A stretch of 64,000 bases of DNA. Source: Bog-473 sp963719485. GTDB lineage: Bacteria; Actinomycetota; Acidimicrobiia; Acidimicrobiales; RAAP-2. The stretch lies in the NCBI GenBank assembly GCA_963719485.1, contig OY970387.1, positions 1,922,001-1,986,000 of the forward strand, read 5' to 3'. The notes beneath the pieces were generated by a model that ran no database searches, had not been told where the DNA came from, and saw nothing but the letters and a program-made list of their open reading frames with translations. How positions within the stretch are numbered: position 1 is the stretch's first letter; each line of letters starts with the position of its first letter. The position numbers and the translations under genes were made by a program. Shown here one piece after another: positions 1 through 8,240 of the stretch.

Positions 1-2
1 GC

Positions 3-218
3 CAGGTCCCGGTGGCCGTCGTGGTGGGAGATGCCAGTGCCGACGCGCTTGAGCGCGCGTGCCGGGCGGAGTTGGCACCCTACAAAGTACCTGTTGCGTT
101 CGAACGGGCCACATCGTTGCCTCGCAGTGAGGTCGGCAAGATCCTGCGCAAGGACGTGGCGGCAACCCTGACACCAGGGTCCAGTGGTCTGGCCTCCGAA
201 TCAGAAGGGAACGACTGA
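3..218 (+). CDS. AMP-forming acyl-CoA synthetase, C-terminal end (5' partial)
   Basis: The window opens inside this gene; about 71 codons remain, read in frame from base 3 to the TGA at 216-218. The C-terminal signature of adenylate-forming acid/acyl-CoA ligases is visible: 'LAPYKVPVAFE' followed by 'LPRSEVGKILRKDV', where the Lys of GKILR is the conserved lysine needed for adenylation. The short tail after it is not conserved. The stop overlaps the next ATG by one base (TGATG), so it is probably translationally coupled to the dehydratase gene and supplies its pathway with a CoA thioester. The substrate cannot be read from this fragment. Confidence 0.85.
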   Translation, partial: QVPVAVVVGDASADALERACRAELAPYKVPVAFERATSLPRSEVGKILRKDVAATLTPGSSGLASESEGND

Positions 219-1468
219 TGAGCGAAGGGGCAATCACCGGAGAGGGGATTGAGCGACTGCGCGCTCGGATCGGCATTCCCGAGCCCCATACGGTGACGAG
301 ACCGCGTTACGCAAGACCGAACGTCGATGCGTTTCGGCACGTTGCCGAGGCCTATGGCGATGACAATCCCCTCTGGTCCGATGAGGACTACGCCGCCGGG
401 ACCGTCTGGGGCGGGATCGTCGCACCTCCGCCCCTCGTCGGTGGTGACTCCCTGATCGGGTTCGATGAGGTCACACGGGTTCCGGAGGAGCATCGCGAGC
501 TCATGAAGGGTGATCCTCTGCGCGGAGTGCACGCCTTTTACTCTGCAAGCGCACGCGAGTGGTGGGCCCCACTGCGTCCCGATCGGTGTATCAGCCGCCG
601 AAATGCGCTGGTGGGCGTCCTCGACAAGCCCAGCGAGTTCGCCGGCCGCGCTGTCCACGAGTGGATGGCACAGGTCTTTCGCGAAGACGATGGTCCGGCA
701 CTTTCGGCGCAATATCGACTGATGATCCGCACGGAACGAACCAAGGCTCGGGAGCGGAAGAAGAACGATGCGCTCGATCTGAAGCCCTACACCGAGAAGG
801 AAATCGAGGCGATCGACTCGCAGTACGCCGTTGAAGGCCCCCGAGGGGGCGAATCGCGGTGGTGGGAGGAGGTCAAGGTCGGTGACCGCGTAGGCCCGAT
901 GGTCAAGGGCCCGATGACCGTCACGGACATGGTGTGCTGGCACGCAGGCGTCGGGATGGGGCTGTATGACGTGAAGCCCCTGCGTCTGGGTTACAAGAAT
1001 CGAATGCGCATTCCTCGCTTTTATCAGCGTGACGACCTCAACGTGCCGGACGTCATGCAGCGAGTCCACTGGGATCCTGAATTCGCGCGTCGTGCCGGCA
1101 ACCCGACCACCTTCGACTACGGGCGAATGCGCGAGACGTGGCTAATCCATCTCTGCACCGACTGGATGGGAGACGACGCCTGGTTGTGGAAGCTCGATTG
1201 CGAGTTCCGGAAGTTCAATTTCGTCGGAGACACGCAATGGCTTTCGGGCATCGTCACCAATCACTATCTGACAGAAGCGAACCAGACGGCCGTTGACATC
1301 GATCTGTCGGCAGTGAACCAGAGAGGTGAAGTCACGACACCCGGTCACGCCACGATCTTGTTGCCGAGCCGACAGTTTGGGGCCGTCGAGCTTCCCCGCC
1401 CCCCGGGTCCGAGCGACGACCTGGAAGACGTCTTGACCGCTATCAGTGAGAGGTACGTGTCGCAATGA
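218..1468 (+). CDS. FAS1-like/MaoC-type double hot-dog dehydratase
   Basis: A 416-residue protein with two hot-dog halves. The N-terminal half (about 20-180) has the FAS1-like dehydratase pattern around 'AYGDDNPLWSDEDYA' and 'WGGIVAPPPLV'. The C-terminal half (about 215-400) contains 'ARRAGNPTTFDYGRMRETWLIH', a MaoC-like hydratase arrangement. Proteins of this type hydrate or dehydrate 2-enoyl-CoA/3-hydroxyacyl-CoA intermediates in actinobacterial degradation of lipids and cyclic compounds. The ATG at 218 overlaps the ligase stop, and its own TGA overlaps the next ATG by four bases, so it lies in an operon with the ligase and crotonase. The exact substrate is unknown. Confidence 0.8.
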   Translation: MSEGAITGEGIERLRARIGIPEPHTVTRPRYARPNVDAFRHVAEAYGDDNPLWSDEDYAAGTVWGGIVAPPPLVGGDSLIGFDEVTRVPEEHRELMKGDPLRGVHAFYSASAREWWAPLRPDRCISRRNALVGVLDKPSEFAGRAVHEWMAQVFREDDGPALSAQYRLMIRTERTKARERKKNDALDLKPYTEKEIEAIDSQYAVEGPRGGESRWWEEVKVGDRVGPMVKGPMTVTDMVCWHAGVGMGLYDVKPLRLGYKNRMRIPRFYQRDDLNVPDVMQRVHWDPEFARRAGNPTTFDYGRMRETWLIHLCTDWMGDDAWLWKLDCEFRKFNFVGDTQWLSGIVTNHYLTEANQTAVDIDLSAVNQRGEVTTPGHATILLPSRQFGAVELPRPPGPSDDLEDVLTAISERYVSQ

Positions 1469-2289
1469 ACATGGCCGATGGAGAAGAGGCTTATCGGTCG
1501 ATCGAGGGGCTCTACATCGAGCGTCGAGGTCCGGTCCTGGAATTCGTGATCGATCGTCAGAAGAAGCGCAATGCGCTTACCGATCCCATAGTGGCGTCCA
1601 TGATCGGGGCGCTTTCGGCCGCCGGACCTGATGAGTCCATCCGCGTGATCGTGATCCGGGGTGCCGGCGATCACTTCTGCGCCGGCTTTGACATCGTGGG
1701 TCGCAACGCAGGTGATCGGCGTCCCAGAGTCGGCAGCATCCAGCGCCGCCTTCCCACAGAAGCGCACCGATTGATCGAGTTGCTGCTGACCGTCCAAACG
1801 CCGGTCGTCTGCCGCGTCCAGGGGTGGGCGGCCGGCATAGGTCTTCATCTCGCTCTTGCCGCCGACTTCTCCGTCGTCGACGAAATGGCGAACTTTTGGG
1901 AACCCTATGCCCAGCGTGGCTTCACGCCGGATACGGGTGGGAGCTGGCTGCTGCCGCGTCGCATCGGTGAGGTGCGCGCCAGGAGGATGCTCCTGCTTGG
2001 AGAGCGGGTCTCGGGCGCAGAAGCTGCAACATGGGGGATGGTGGATCGGGCCGTGCCAGCGGAGCGCCTGGACGACGAAGTGCAGGCCTTGGTCGATCAG
2101 CTGGCCGCAGGTCCCACGGTGACACTCGGCCTCACCAAATGGATGTTGGAGGCCAGCTCGACAGCGACCGTTCCCGAGCAACTCCAAAACGAGGCATTGG
2201 CCATGGAGCTGTCCTCACGAAGCGAAGACTTTCGCGAGGGCCTGGCCGCGTTCGTGGAGAAGCGATCTCCGACATTCGCCGGAAGATGA
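1465..2289 (+). CDS. enoyl-CoA hydratase/isomerase (crotonase) family protein
   Basis: 274 residues, the usual crotonase length. The oxyanion-hole regions are present: 'HFCAGFDIVG' at about 70-79 and 'QGWAAGIGLHLALAADF' at about 117-133, followed by the 'PDTGGSWLLPRRIG' segment typical of active members. It probably hydrates an enoyl-CoA or shifts its double bond in the pathway fed by the upstream ligase. The ATG is shared with the TGA of the dehydratase gene (ATGA), and its own stop overlaps the acyl-CoA dehydrogenase start the same way. Crotonases are diverse, so hydratase, isomerase or lyase cannot be separated by sequence alone. Confidence 0.88.
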   Translation: MNMADGEEAYRSIEGLYIERRGPVLEFVIDRQKKRNALTDPIVASMIGALSAAGPDESIRVIVIRGAGDHFCAGFDIVGRNAGDRRPRVGSIQRRLPTEAHRLIELLLTVQTPVVCRVQGWAAGIGLHLALAADFSVVDEMANFWEPYAQRGFTPDTGGSWLLPRRIGEVRARRMLLLGERVSGAEAATWGMVDRAVPAERLDDEVQALVDQLAAGPTVTLGLTKWMLEASSTATVPEQLQNEALAMELSSRSEDFREGLAAFVEKRSPTFAGR

Positions 2290-3590
2290 GCGGGGCCGAC
2301 ACAAGCGCTGCGGATGGCCATGTACAAGTCGACGGCTCCATGGCCGCGGACGAAGTACGGCGGATCGTGCGGGCGTGGTTGGACACTCACATGCCTTCGA
2401 CCTGGCTCGAGGCGGGCCGACGCGGTGGGCCGATCGAGGTCCGCACCGTGCGTTCGCGGGCGGAGTACGAAGCGTGGTACCCCGTGTTCGGCTTGTCTGG
2501 TCTCGTGGTCCCGACCTGGCCTGTCGAGTATGGCGGTCTGGATCTCGTACCCGATATCGCCCGGGCCATTGACCAAGAGCTCAGGCCCTTCAACCTTGGT
2601 CGACTGAACCCACTGGGGCTGAATCTGGCCGCGCCGGCCCTGTTTGCCCACGGCACGGAGGAGCAGCGACTCCGCTATCTGCCGCCGATCGTGCGCAATG
2701 AGGAGCGCTGGTGCCAACTCTTCAGTGAGCCCGGATCCGGCTCCGATCTGGCCTCCTTGTCGACCCGCGCTGAACGGGACGGAGAAGAGTGGGTCGTCAC
2801 CGGGCAGAAGGTGTGGACGACGTGGGCACACCGCTCCACGCATGCCGTTCTCCTGGCCCGCACCAACCCTGACGTCCCAAAACGGGAGGGGATCACGTAT
2901 TTCCTGATCGATCTCCGCCAGCAGGGCGTCGATGTCCGGCCGCTCCGCCATATGGGTGGGGAGATCGACTTCAACGAGGTGTTCCTGGACGGCGCCCGCA
3001 TTCCCGATGCACAGCGCGTTGGTGCGGTTGGCAACGGCTGGAAGGTGGCCAACGCCACCCTCTCGGGTGAGCGTCAGATGGTCTCTGGAGCTGGGTCGGG
3101 CGGCGTTGACCGCATTGGTGGATCGGGCGCCGATGCCCTGGTCCGCCTGGCGAAGCGCATCACTGCCGATGGCCACCCCGGCGGCTGGGACGATCAGGTC
3201 CGACGACAGTCCGTGATCCACCTCTGGTGCGAGGAACAGATTCGTGGCTGGACCAATCAGCGCGTTCGGGCGCAACTGCAAGCCGGCCGCTCGCCCGGGC
3301 CCGAGAGCTCCATTGGCAAGGTCCACCAGGGCGAGCTCAATCAGCGGATCCAACTTCTGGCGGTGGACATGCTGGGTGCCGCTGCGACCGCATGGCCTAG
3401 TTGCGGGGAATCGTGGGCCGAGTCTCTTCCGTACGAGGTCAGAGGCATGTTTCGCAGCCGGGCCAACACTATCGAGGGAGGCACCACCGAGGTCAACAAG
3501 AACATCCTGGGTGAGCGAGTCCTCGGACTGCCTCGCGAGACCGATCCCTGGTCGAAGACACCCTGGCGAGACATCCCCCGCAGCGGATGA
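2286..3590 (+). CDS. acyl-CoA dehydrogenase
   Basis: 434 residues from the ATG at 2286, chosen because it overlaps the previous TGA (ATGA) as elsewhere in this operon; an open frame upstream of it runs inside the crotonase gene and is ignored. Acyl-CoA dehydrogenase signatures include 'CQLFSEPGSGSDLASLSTRAERDG', the flavin/substrate-contact loop near 140-165, and the C-terminal 'RANTIEGGTTEVNKNILGERVLGLPRE', the usual end of the FadE-type fold. It should oxidise an acyl-CoA to an enoyl-CoA with FAD, giving the substrate for the flanking crotonases. Actinobacterial FadE proteins often work as heteromers; no second FadE gene is seen here. Confidence 0.9.
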   Translation: MSGADTSAADGHVQVDGSMAADEVRRIVRAWLDTHMPSTWLEAGRRGGPIEVRTVRSRAEYEAWYPVFGLSGLVVPTWPVEYGGLDLVPDIARAIDQELRPFNLGRLNPLGLNLAAPALFAHGTEEQRLRYLPPIVRNEERWCQLFSEPGSGSDLASLSTRAERDGEEWVVTGQKVWTTWAHRSTHAVLLARTNPDVPKREGITYFLIDLRQQGVDVRPLRHMGGEIDFNEVFLDGARIPDAQRVGAVGNGWKVANATLSGERQMVSGAGSGGVDRIGGSGADALVRLAKRITADGHPGGWDDQVRRQSVIHLWCEEQIRGWTNQRVRAQLQAGRSPGPESSIGKVHQGELNQRIQLLAVDMLGAAATAWPSCGESWAESLPYEVRGMFRSRANTIEGGTTEVNKNILGERVLGLPRETDPWSKTPWRDIPRSG

Positions 3591-4438
3591 GCTACGAATC
3601 GCTCTTGGTCGAGCGTCGCGGCGCAGTCGGCTGGTTGATCTTCAACCGGCCCAGTGCGGGCAACGCCATGGACGCGCAAATGCTGGACGATCTCGAGGCC
3701 GCGTGGCTCGAACTCGACCGTGATCCTTCCGTTCGCGTCATTGTGAACACCGGCGAGGGCAGGGCATTCCAGACCGGTCTTGATGTGGTCCAACTGGCTC
3801 GCCAACCCGAAGCGCTCCGCAAGCAATCCTGTCGGACGCGTCGGTCCGAACTCAAGATGACGGCGTGGCACAACCAGGTGTGGAAGCCCGTGGTCTGTGC
3901 GGTGAACGGGACCTGCGCCGGCGGCGGCCTGCACTTCGTGGCCGATGCCGACGTCGTGCTCGCGGCGTCCGACGCCACCTTCCTCGATCCTCACGTGTCC
4001 GTCGGGCAGGTGACAGCCTTCGAGGCGATCGGCCTGGCCCGGAAAATGCCGTTTGAGGCCGTTATGCGCATGGCTCTGTTGGGGCGCCACGAGCGGCTGA
4101 GTGCCCAACGGGCTCATTCCCTGGGGATGGTCAGCCAGGTCGTTGACCCACCCGAGGAGCTGCGCGAGAGGGCCCAGGGTCTGGCTGAGCTGATAGCGGA
4201 AGGATCGCCTGCGGCCATGGCGGCGACCAAGCGTGCCCTCTGGGGCGCCCTCGAGGCCGGGCTGACCGACGCTTGTAAGGCCGGAGCCAAAGAGCTGGTC
4301 TCCATGTGGGGACACCCGGACCAGGAGGAGGGCCCAAGGGCTTTCGCCGAGAAACGGAGCCCCAAGTGGCAACCGCTCGAGTCCCGGCTCACATCACCTG
4401 CAGGCCTCAAACCAACCACAGGAAAGATGGAGGCGTGA
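3587..4438 (+). CDS. enoyl-CoA hydratase/isomerase family protein, tandem copy 1
   Basis: 283 residues with a crotonase core: 'RAFQTGLDVVQLA' forms the first oxyanion loop and 'VNGTCAGGGLHFVADADVVLAA' the second. It is a tandem paralogue of the next gene. Both start with a 'LLxERRGxVGWLIxNRP' motif and both end with the same 50-residue block, from 'SPAAMAATKRALWGALEAG' to 'RAFAEKR'. The start ATG overlaps the dehydrogenase stop by four bases, and the stop overlaps the next gene by one base. The 'QTG' in place of the usual 'SAG' in loop 1 is shared by the pair and sets them apart from the other two crotonases in the cluster. Confidence 0.88.
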   Translation: MSYESLLVERRGAVGWLIFNRPSAGNAMDAQMLDDLEAAWLELDRDPSVRVIVNTGEGRAFQTGLDVVQLARQPEALRKQSCRTRRSELKMTAWHNQVWKPVVCAVNGTCAGGGLHFVADADVVLAASDATFLDPHVSVGQVTAFEAIGLARKMPFEAVMRMALLGRHERLSAQRAHSLGMVSQVVDPPEELRERAQGLAELIAEGSPAAMAATKRALWGALEAGLTDACKAGAKELVSMWGHPDQEEGPRAFAEKRSPKWQPLESRLTSPAGLKPTTGKMEA

Positions 4439-5259
4439 TGTCATATCCGACGCTCGACACGCTGCTGCTGGAGCGACGAGGTCCGGTTGGTTGGTTGATC
4501 AACAACCGGCCCGACCGATTGAACGCGATGAACTCGCACATGCGTGATGAGTTCGAGCTCGCATGGAAGGCGCTCGACGCTGACTCCGAGGTGAGAGTCA
4601 TCGTCCACACGGGCGAGGGTCGGGCGTTCCAGACGGGTGTTGACGTCATGGAGATCGCCGAGGACGGAATCGGATTCGAGCGCTACCGCGAGTCCACCGA
4701 GAAGTTCGACTACCGGTTCACGGCGTGGCACAACCATGTCTGGAAGCCCGTCATCACGGCGGTGAACGGCATCTGTGCGGGCGGCGGGTTTCACTGGGTG
4801 GCTGAGGCCGACATCGTCATCGCCGCCTCGGACGCACAGTTCTTTGACCCACACGTCTCCGTCGGCCAAGTCGTTGCCATGGAGGCAATCGGCTTGACTC
4901 GAAAGATTCCATTCGAGGCAGTCATGCGGATGGCCCTCGTCGGACGACACGAACGACTCACGGCTGAGCGGGCGTTCGGCCTCGGAATGATCAGTCAAAT
5001 TGTCGATCCGCCGGCAGACCTCCGCGACGTGGCACAGACATTGGCTGAGAAGATCGCCCAGAACTCACCCGCAGCCATGGCGGCAACGAAACGCGCCCTC
5101 TGGGGAGCCCTCGAGGCGGGGCTGACCGACGCCTGCAAGGCCGGGGCCAAAGAGCTGGTCTCCATGTGGGGTCATCCCGACCAGGAAGAGGGACCGCGTG
5201 CATTTGCCGAGAAACGGCCCCCGAACTGGCAGCCCATCGCCCCGAGTGTCGACGCCTGA
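4438..5259 (+). CDS. enoyl-CoA hydratase/isomerase family protein, tandem copy 2
   Basis: 273 residues from the ATG at 4438, which overlaps the preceding TGA by one base; a longer in-frame extension lies inside copy 1 and is rejected. The crotonase loops 'RAFQTGVDVMEIA' and 'VNGICAGGGFHWVAEADIVIAA' are intact. Over the last 50 residues it is identical to copy 1, while the codons differ at many third positions, so strong protein-level constraint rather than recent copying is the simpler reading. The pair may act as a hetero-oligomer or handle successive intermediates; neither can be shown from sequence. Confidence 0.88.
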   Translation: MSYPTLDTLLLERRGPVGWLINNRPDRLNAMNSHMRDEFELAWKALDADSEVRVIVHTGEGRAFQTGVDVMEIAEDGIGFERYRESTEKFDYRFTAWHNHVWKPVITAVNGICAGGGFHWVAEADIVIAASDAQFFDPHVSVGQVVAMEAIGLTRKIPFEAVMRMALVGRHERLTAERAFGLGMISQIVDPPADLRDVAQTLAEKIAQNSPAAMAATKRALWGALEAGLTDACKAGAKELVSMWGHPDQEEGPRAFAEKRPPNWQPIAPSVDA

Positions 5260-5436
5260 AACGTTGATCGTGTCCACCAGGCGAGAAGGAGCCCGAGGGA
5301 TCCTGCGCATTGAGACGCTCGCTCCGTGCGATTGCTCCAAGACGAGCATCGGGCCAGCGACCAGGGAAGCAGAGCCTTGCCGTCGCTCCAAGGTGTGGCG
5401 TTTCTGGTGCATTGCTAGAGCGTCAGGAACACGCGC

Positions 5437-6990
5437 GTGAACGCGCCGTTGACTATTCCGGCGGCGCTCGCCCGGGCTGCCTCCGAGTTTGGCGCTGAAG
5501 AGGCGGTAGTCGACGGCGATACTCGCTGGACTTTCGAGGAGCTCTACGAGGAATCACAAATGGTGGCGTCTGCTCTGCTGGCACGCGGGGTGGCACCGGG
5601 CGACCGCGTCGCCTTGTGGTCACCCAACAGCGCCCGGTGGATTGCTGCGAGTTTCGGCGTATATCTGGCGGGTGCCGTCCTCGTCCCGGTCAACACCCGG
5701 TTCAAGGGTCTGGAGGCTGCACACGTCCTGGGTCGGTCGGGCGTCCGCCTCTTGCTGGCCAGCACCGACAGTGTCGGAGTCGATCTGATCGAACTGCTGG
5801 GTGACATCGACGAGTTGCCAGCGCTTCAAGAGGTCGTGGTCACCGAAGGGCCCACGAGGTCACGAACGGTGTCATGGTCCGAGTTCGCCGCCGCTGGCTC
5901 CACACCCCGCCCCAATGAATTTCCACCCGTTCTTCCCGAAGACATGTCGGACATCATCTTCACCTCGGGGACGACGGGAGCGCCCAAGGGTGCCATGCTC
6001 CACCACGGCGCAAGCGTTCGCACCTACGAAGCATGGAGCGACGCAGTCGGCCTCATGCGTGGGGATCGCTATCTCTGTGTCTACCCCTTTTTCCACACTG
6101 CGGGCCTGAAGTCGGCCATCCTGGCCTGCGTCTTGCAAGGCGCAACACTGCTCCCTCACCCAGTCTTTGATGGCGGAGTCGTGATGAAACGCGTGGTCGA
6201 AGAGCGGATCACCGTTCTCCCTGGGCCCCCCACGGTCTTCCAGTCCATCTTGGAACACCCGGACCGTTCCTTATACGACTTGTCCACGCTTCGCCTCTCT
6301 GTCACCGGCGCAGCGACGGTGCCGGTCGAGGTCATCCGTCGCATGCGAGCCGACCTTCACATCGGCACAGTCGTGACCGGGTATGGCCTCACGGAAACGA
6401 CGGGAACGGTCAGCATGTGCCGCTACGACGATCCGCCTGAGGTCATCGCCGAGACCGTGGGAAAGCCTCTTTCAGGCGTGGCGGTGCGCATCGTGGACGA
6501 TGAGGGATCCCCGCTCGCAGCTGGTCAGGCCGGAGAGATCCTGGTCAAGGGTTACAACGTCATGTCCGGGTATTTCGATGACCCGTTTGGAACGGACGCC
6601 GCCTTCGACGGCGATGGCTACTTCCGCACGGGCGATATCGGCTTCATCGGGGATGACGGCAATATCAGGATCACCGACCGTAAGAAAGACATGTTCATCG
6701 TGGGCGGTTTCAATGCCTATCCGGCTGAAATCGAAGGAATTCTCCTCACCCATCCCGCCGTCGCCCAAGTTGCTGTCGTGGGCGTGCCGGACTCCCGGTT
6801 GGGCGAAGTGGGTCGGGCCTATGTGGTCCTCCGATCGGGAACCGCGGTGGACCGGGCCTCAATCATTTCTTGGTGTCGAGGGCTGATGGCCAACTTCAAG
6901 GTTCCTCGCGAGATCCGGTTCGTCGACGAACTCCCGCTGACGGCGAGCGGAAAAGTACAGCGATTCCGCCTCCGGCCTGAGACGCAATGA
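5437..6990 (+). CDS. AMP-forming acyl-CoA synthetase, FadD3-like
   Basis: 517 residues, start GTG at 5437 after a 177-base gap, so possibly its own transcript. Complete ANL ligase motifs: P-loop 'IIFTSGTTGAPKGAM' (about 174-188), 'YGLTETTG' (about 315-322), 'TGDIGFIGDDGNIRITDRKKDMFIVGGFN' hinge region (about 400-428) and the C-terminal adenylation lysine in 'TASGKVQRF'. The overall pattern recalls FadD3-type ligases, which activate acids left after steroid ring cleavage in mycobacteria and rhodococci, but the motif set is shared widely, so the substrate stays open. The TGA overlaps the ATG of a small open frame. Confidence 0.87.
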   Translation: MNAPLTIPAALARAASEFGAEEAVVDGDTRWTFEELYEESQMVASALLARGVAPGDRVALWSPNSARWIAASFGVYLAGAVLVPVNTRFKGLEAAHVLGRSGVRLLLASTDSVGVDLIELLGDIDELPALQEVVVTEGPTRSRTVSWSEFAAAGSTPRPNEFPPVLPEDMSDIIFTSGTTGAPKGAMLHHGASVRTYEAWSDAVGLMRGDRYLCVYPFFHTAGLKSAILACVLQGATLLPHPVFDGGVVMKRVVEERITVLPGPPTVFQSILEHPDRSLYDLSTLRLSVTGAATVPVEVIRRMRADLHIGTVVTGYGLTETTGTVSMCRYDDPPEVIAETVGKPLSGVAVRIVDDEGSPLAAGQAGEILVKGYNVMSGYFDDPFGTDAAFDGDGYFRTGDIGFIGDDGNIRITDRKKDMFIVGGFNAYPAEIEGILLTHPAVAQVAVVGVPDSRLGEVGRAYVVLRSGTAVDRASIISWCRGLMANFKVPREIRFVDELPLTASGKVQRFRLRPETQ

Positions 6991-7127
6991 AAGTCAACGA
7001 GACCCCGATCTGGTGGCGTGGCCAAGCACACCCTGACGACTGCCCTGACAGTTACGACGCAGTGCCCAGTGACCCCGTGACATCAAACGATCGAAGCGAT
7101 GCGTATCGCTCGGAAGGAAAGGAGTAG
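6987..7127 (+). CDS. possible small protein (46 aa)
   Basis: A 46-codon frame starts with ATG at 6987, overlapping the ligase TGA by four bases exactly as neighbouring genes do, and ends at TAG 7125-7127, four bases before the next crotonase ATG. Its last codons contain the purine-rich ribosome-binding stretch (GGAAGGAAAGGAG) of that crotonase. The peptide is hydrophilic and acidic, with 'TPIWWRGQ' near the start and many Asp/Ser/Pro afterwards; no domain is recognised. Position and overlap argue for translation, perhaps only as a coupling leader. It could equally be a chance frame. Confidence 0.3.
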   Translation: MKVNETPIWWRGQAHPDDCPDSYDAVPSDPVTSNDRSDAYRSEGKE

Positions 7128-7131
7128 ACGG

Positions 7132-7956
7132 ATGGAGACCACATTCATCGAGTACGCGGTCGAAGACCGGATCGCCACCATCACGCTGAATCGAGCCGAG
7201 GCGGCGAACGCCCAGACGCTGCCAATGCTTGACGATCTGGATGAGGCATGGTGCCGAGCCGCGGGCGACGATGACGTTCGCGTCGTCATCCTGCAAGCGA
7301 ATGGGAAGCACTTCTCGGCTGGGCATGACATGAAGGGGGTCAGCGCAGCAGGAGACGAGCCACCGACGTGGACGTTAGCTGGGGTCTACGAGACGGAGGC
7401 ACGTCGATTTCTGGAGTACTCGCTGCGCTGGCGGAACATTCCCAAGCCATCGATCGCAGCGGTCCACGGAGTGTGCATCGCCGGCGGTCTCCTCCTGGCG
7501 TGGCCGTGCGACCTCATTGTTGCAGCGGACAACGCCAAGTTCTCCGACCCAGTAGTGAACATGGGTATTGGCGGGGTCGAGTATCACGGCCACACCTGGG
7601 AGTGGGGCGCACGCAAGGCGAAGGAGATGCTCTTTACAGGTCGGCCCATGACGGCGGAGGAAGCGGAACGCCTCGGTATGGTGAATCGGGTGGTCCCTCT
7701 CAAGGATCTTCGCGTTGAGACGCGAGCCCTCGCGATGGAGATTGCAACAAAGCATCCGTTCGCACTACGCCAGGCGAAGCGTGCGGTGAATCAGACGCTG
7801 GACGTCATGGGCTTCTACGCTGCCATACAGTCGGTCTTCGACATCCATCAGACTGGGCACGGCCATGCGTTGAGCGTCTCGGGCCTGCCGATGCTCATGT
7901 TGTTGGACGACATGAAGGCGGAAGTCGCCAGGTCGGCGAGCGCCGACGGATCTTAG
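7132..7956 (+). CDS. enoyl-CoA hydratase/isomerase family protein
   Basis: 274 residues from the ATG at 7132, preceded by a strong GGAAAGGAG ribosome-binding site; an upstream in-frame ATG at 7099 lacks one. Crotonase loops 'HFSAGHDMKGV' and 'VHGVCIAGGLLLAWPCDLIVAA' are present, followed by 'HTWEWGARKAKEMLFTG', a segment common in actinobacterial EchA-type proteins of unknown specificity. It is the fourth crotonase of the cluster and closes the first run of genes; the 284 bases downstream hold the control region of the CoA-transferase gene. Confidence 0.88.
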   Translation: METTFIEYAVEDRIATITLNRAEAANAQTLPMLDDLDEAWCRAAGDDDVRVVILQANGKHFSAGHDMKGVSAAGDEPPTWTLAGVYETEARRFLEYSLRWRNIPKPSIAAVHGVCIAGGLLLAWPCDLIVAADNAKFSDPVVNMGIGGVEYHGHTWEWGARKAKEMLFTGRPMTAEEAERLGMVNRVVPLKDLRVETRALAMEIATKHPFALRQAKRAVNQTLDVMGFYAAIQSVFDIHQTGHGHALSVSGLPMLMLLDDMKAEVARSASADGS

Positions 7957-8188
7957 GTCTCAGTTCCTGACTGAGAACACGGAACCTGGGGACGATCGAA
8001 GCCGAGGGCGCGTCCGCATCAACAGCCGTCTCAAAGGCGTGGCCCATCCGGAACGGTGGGAACATCACCCGCACGGTCGCCGACAAGATCGAAAAGGCCC
8101 AGCTGAAGAGCAAATTCTCGGCTGGTTCGACCCCGAATGCGTCGGTGCGGCCGGCAGAGGGGGCAAGCGAGTGACCTCGCGGCGTAGC

Positions 8189-8208
8189 AACATAGCAGCT
8201 GCTATGTT
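8189..8208. promoter_or_regulatory. 20-bp perfect palindrome, operator site 1 of a six-site family
   Basis: The bases AACATAGCAGCTGCTATGTT read the same on both strands. The 16-bp core (8191-8206) fits CATAGT-N4-ACTATG with one symmetric change in each half. It lies 34 bp upstream of the CoA-transferase ATG, where a dimeric TetR-type repressor would block transcription. Five more sites with the same half-site spacing occur at 13986, 22226, 25616, 26421 and 44329. That it is an operator, and that a TetR binds it, is inferred from symmetry and position. Confidence 0.75.
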
Positions 8209-8240
8209 CGTTCCATCAGAGGCTGAAGGAGTGGAGTCAC

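Noticed and set aside
80..1069. 329-codon open frame on the minus strand
   Set aside because: It is the antisense of the dehydratase gene; high GC makes long mirror frames common. No domain or ribosome-binding site.
2097..3353. 418-codon minus-strand frame opposite the acyl-CoA dehydrogenase
   Set aside because: The plus-strand product is a clear FadE; the minus-strand product shows no recognised motif.
3587..5259. Recent gene conversion between the tandem crotonases
   Set aside because: The identical protein block is encoded with many different synonymous codons, so recent copying is unlikely.
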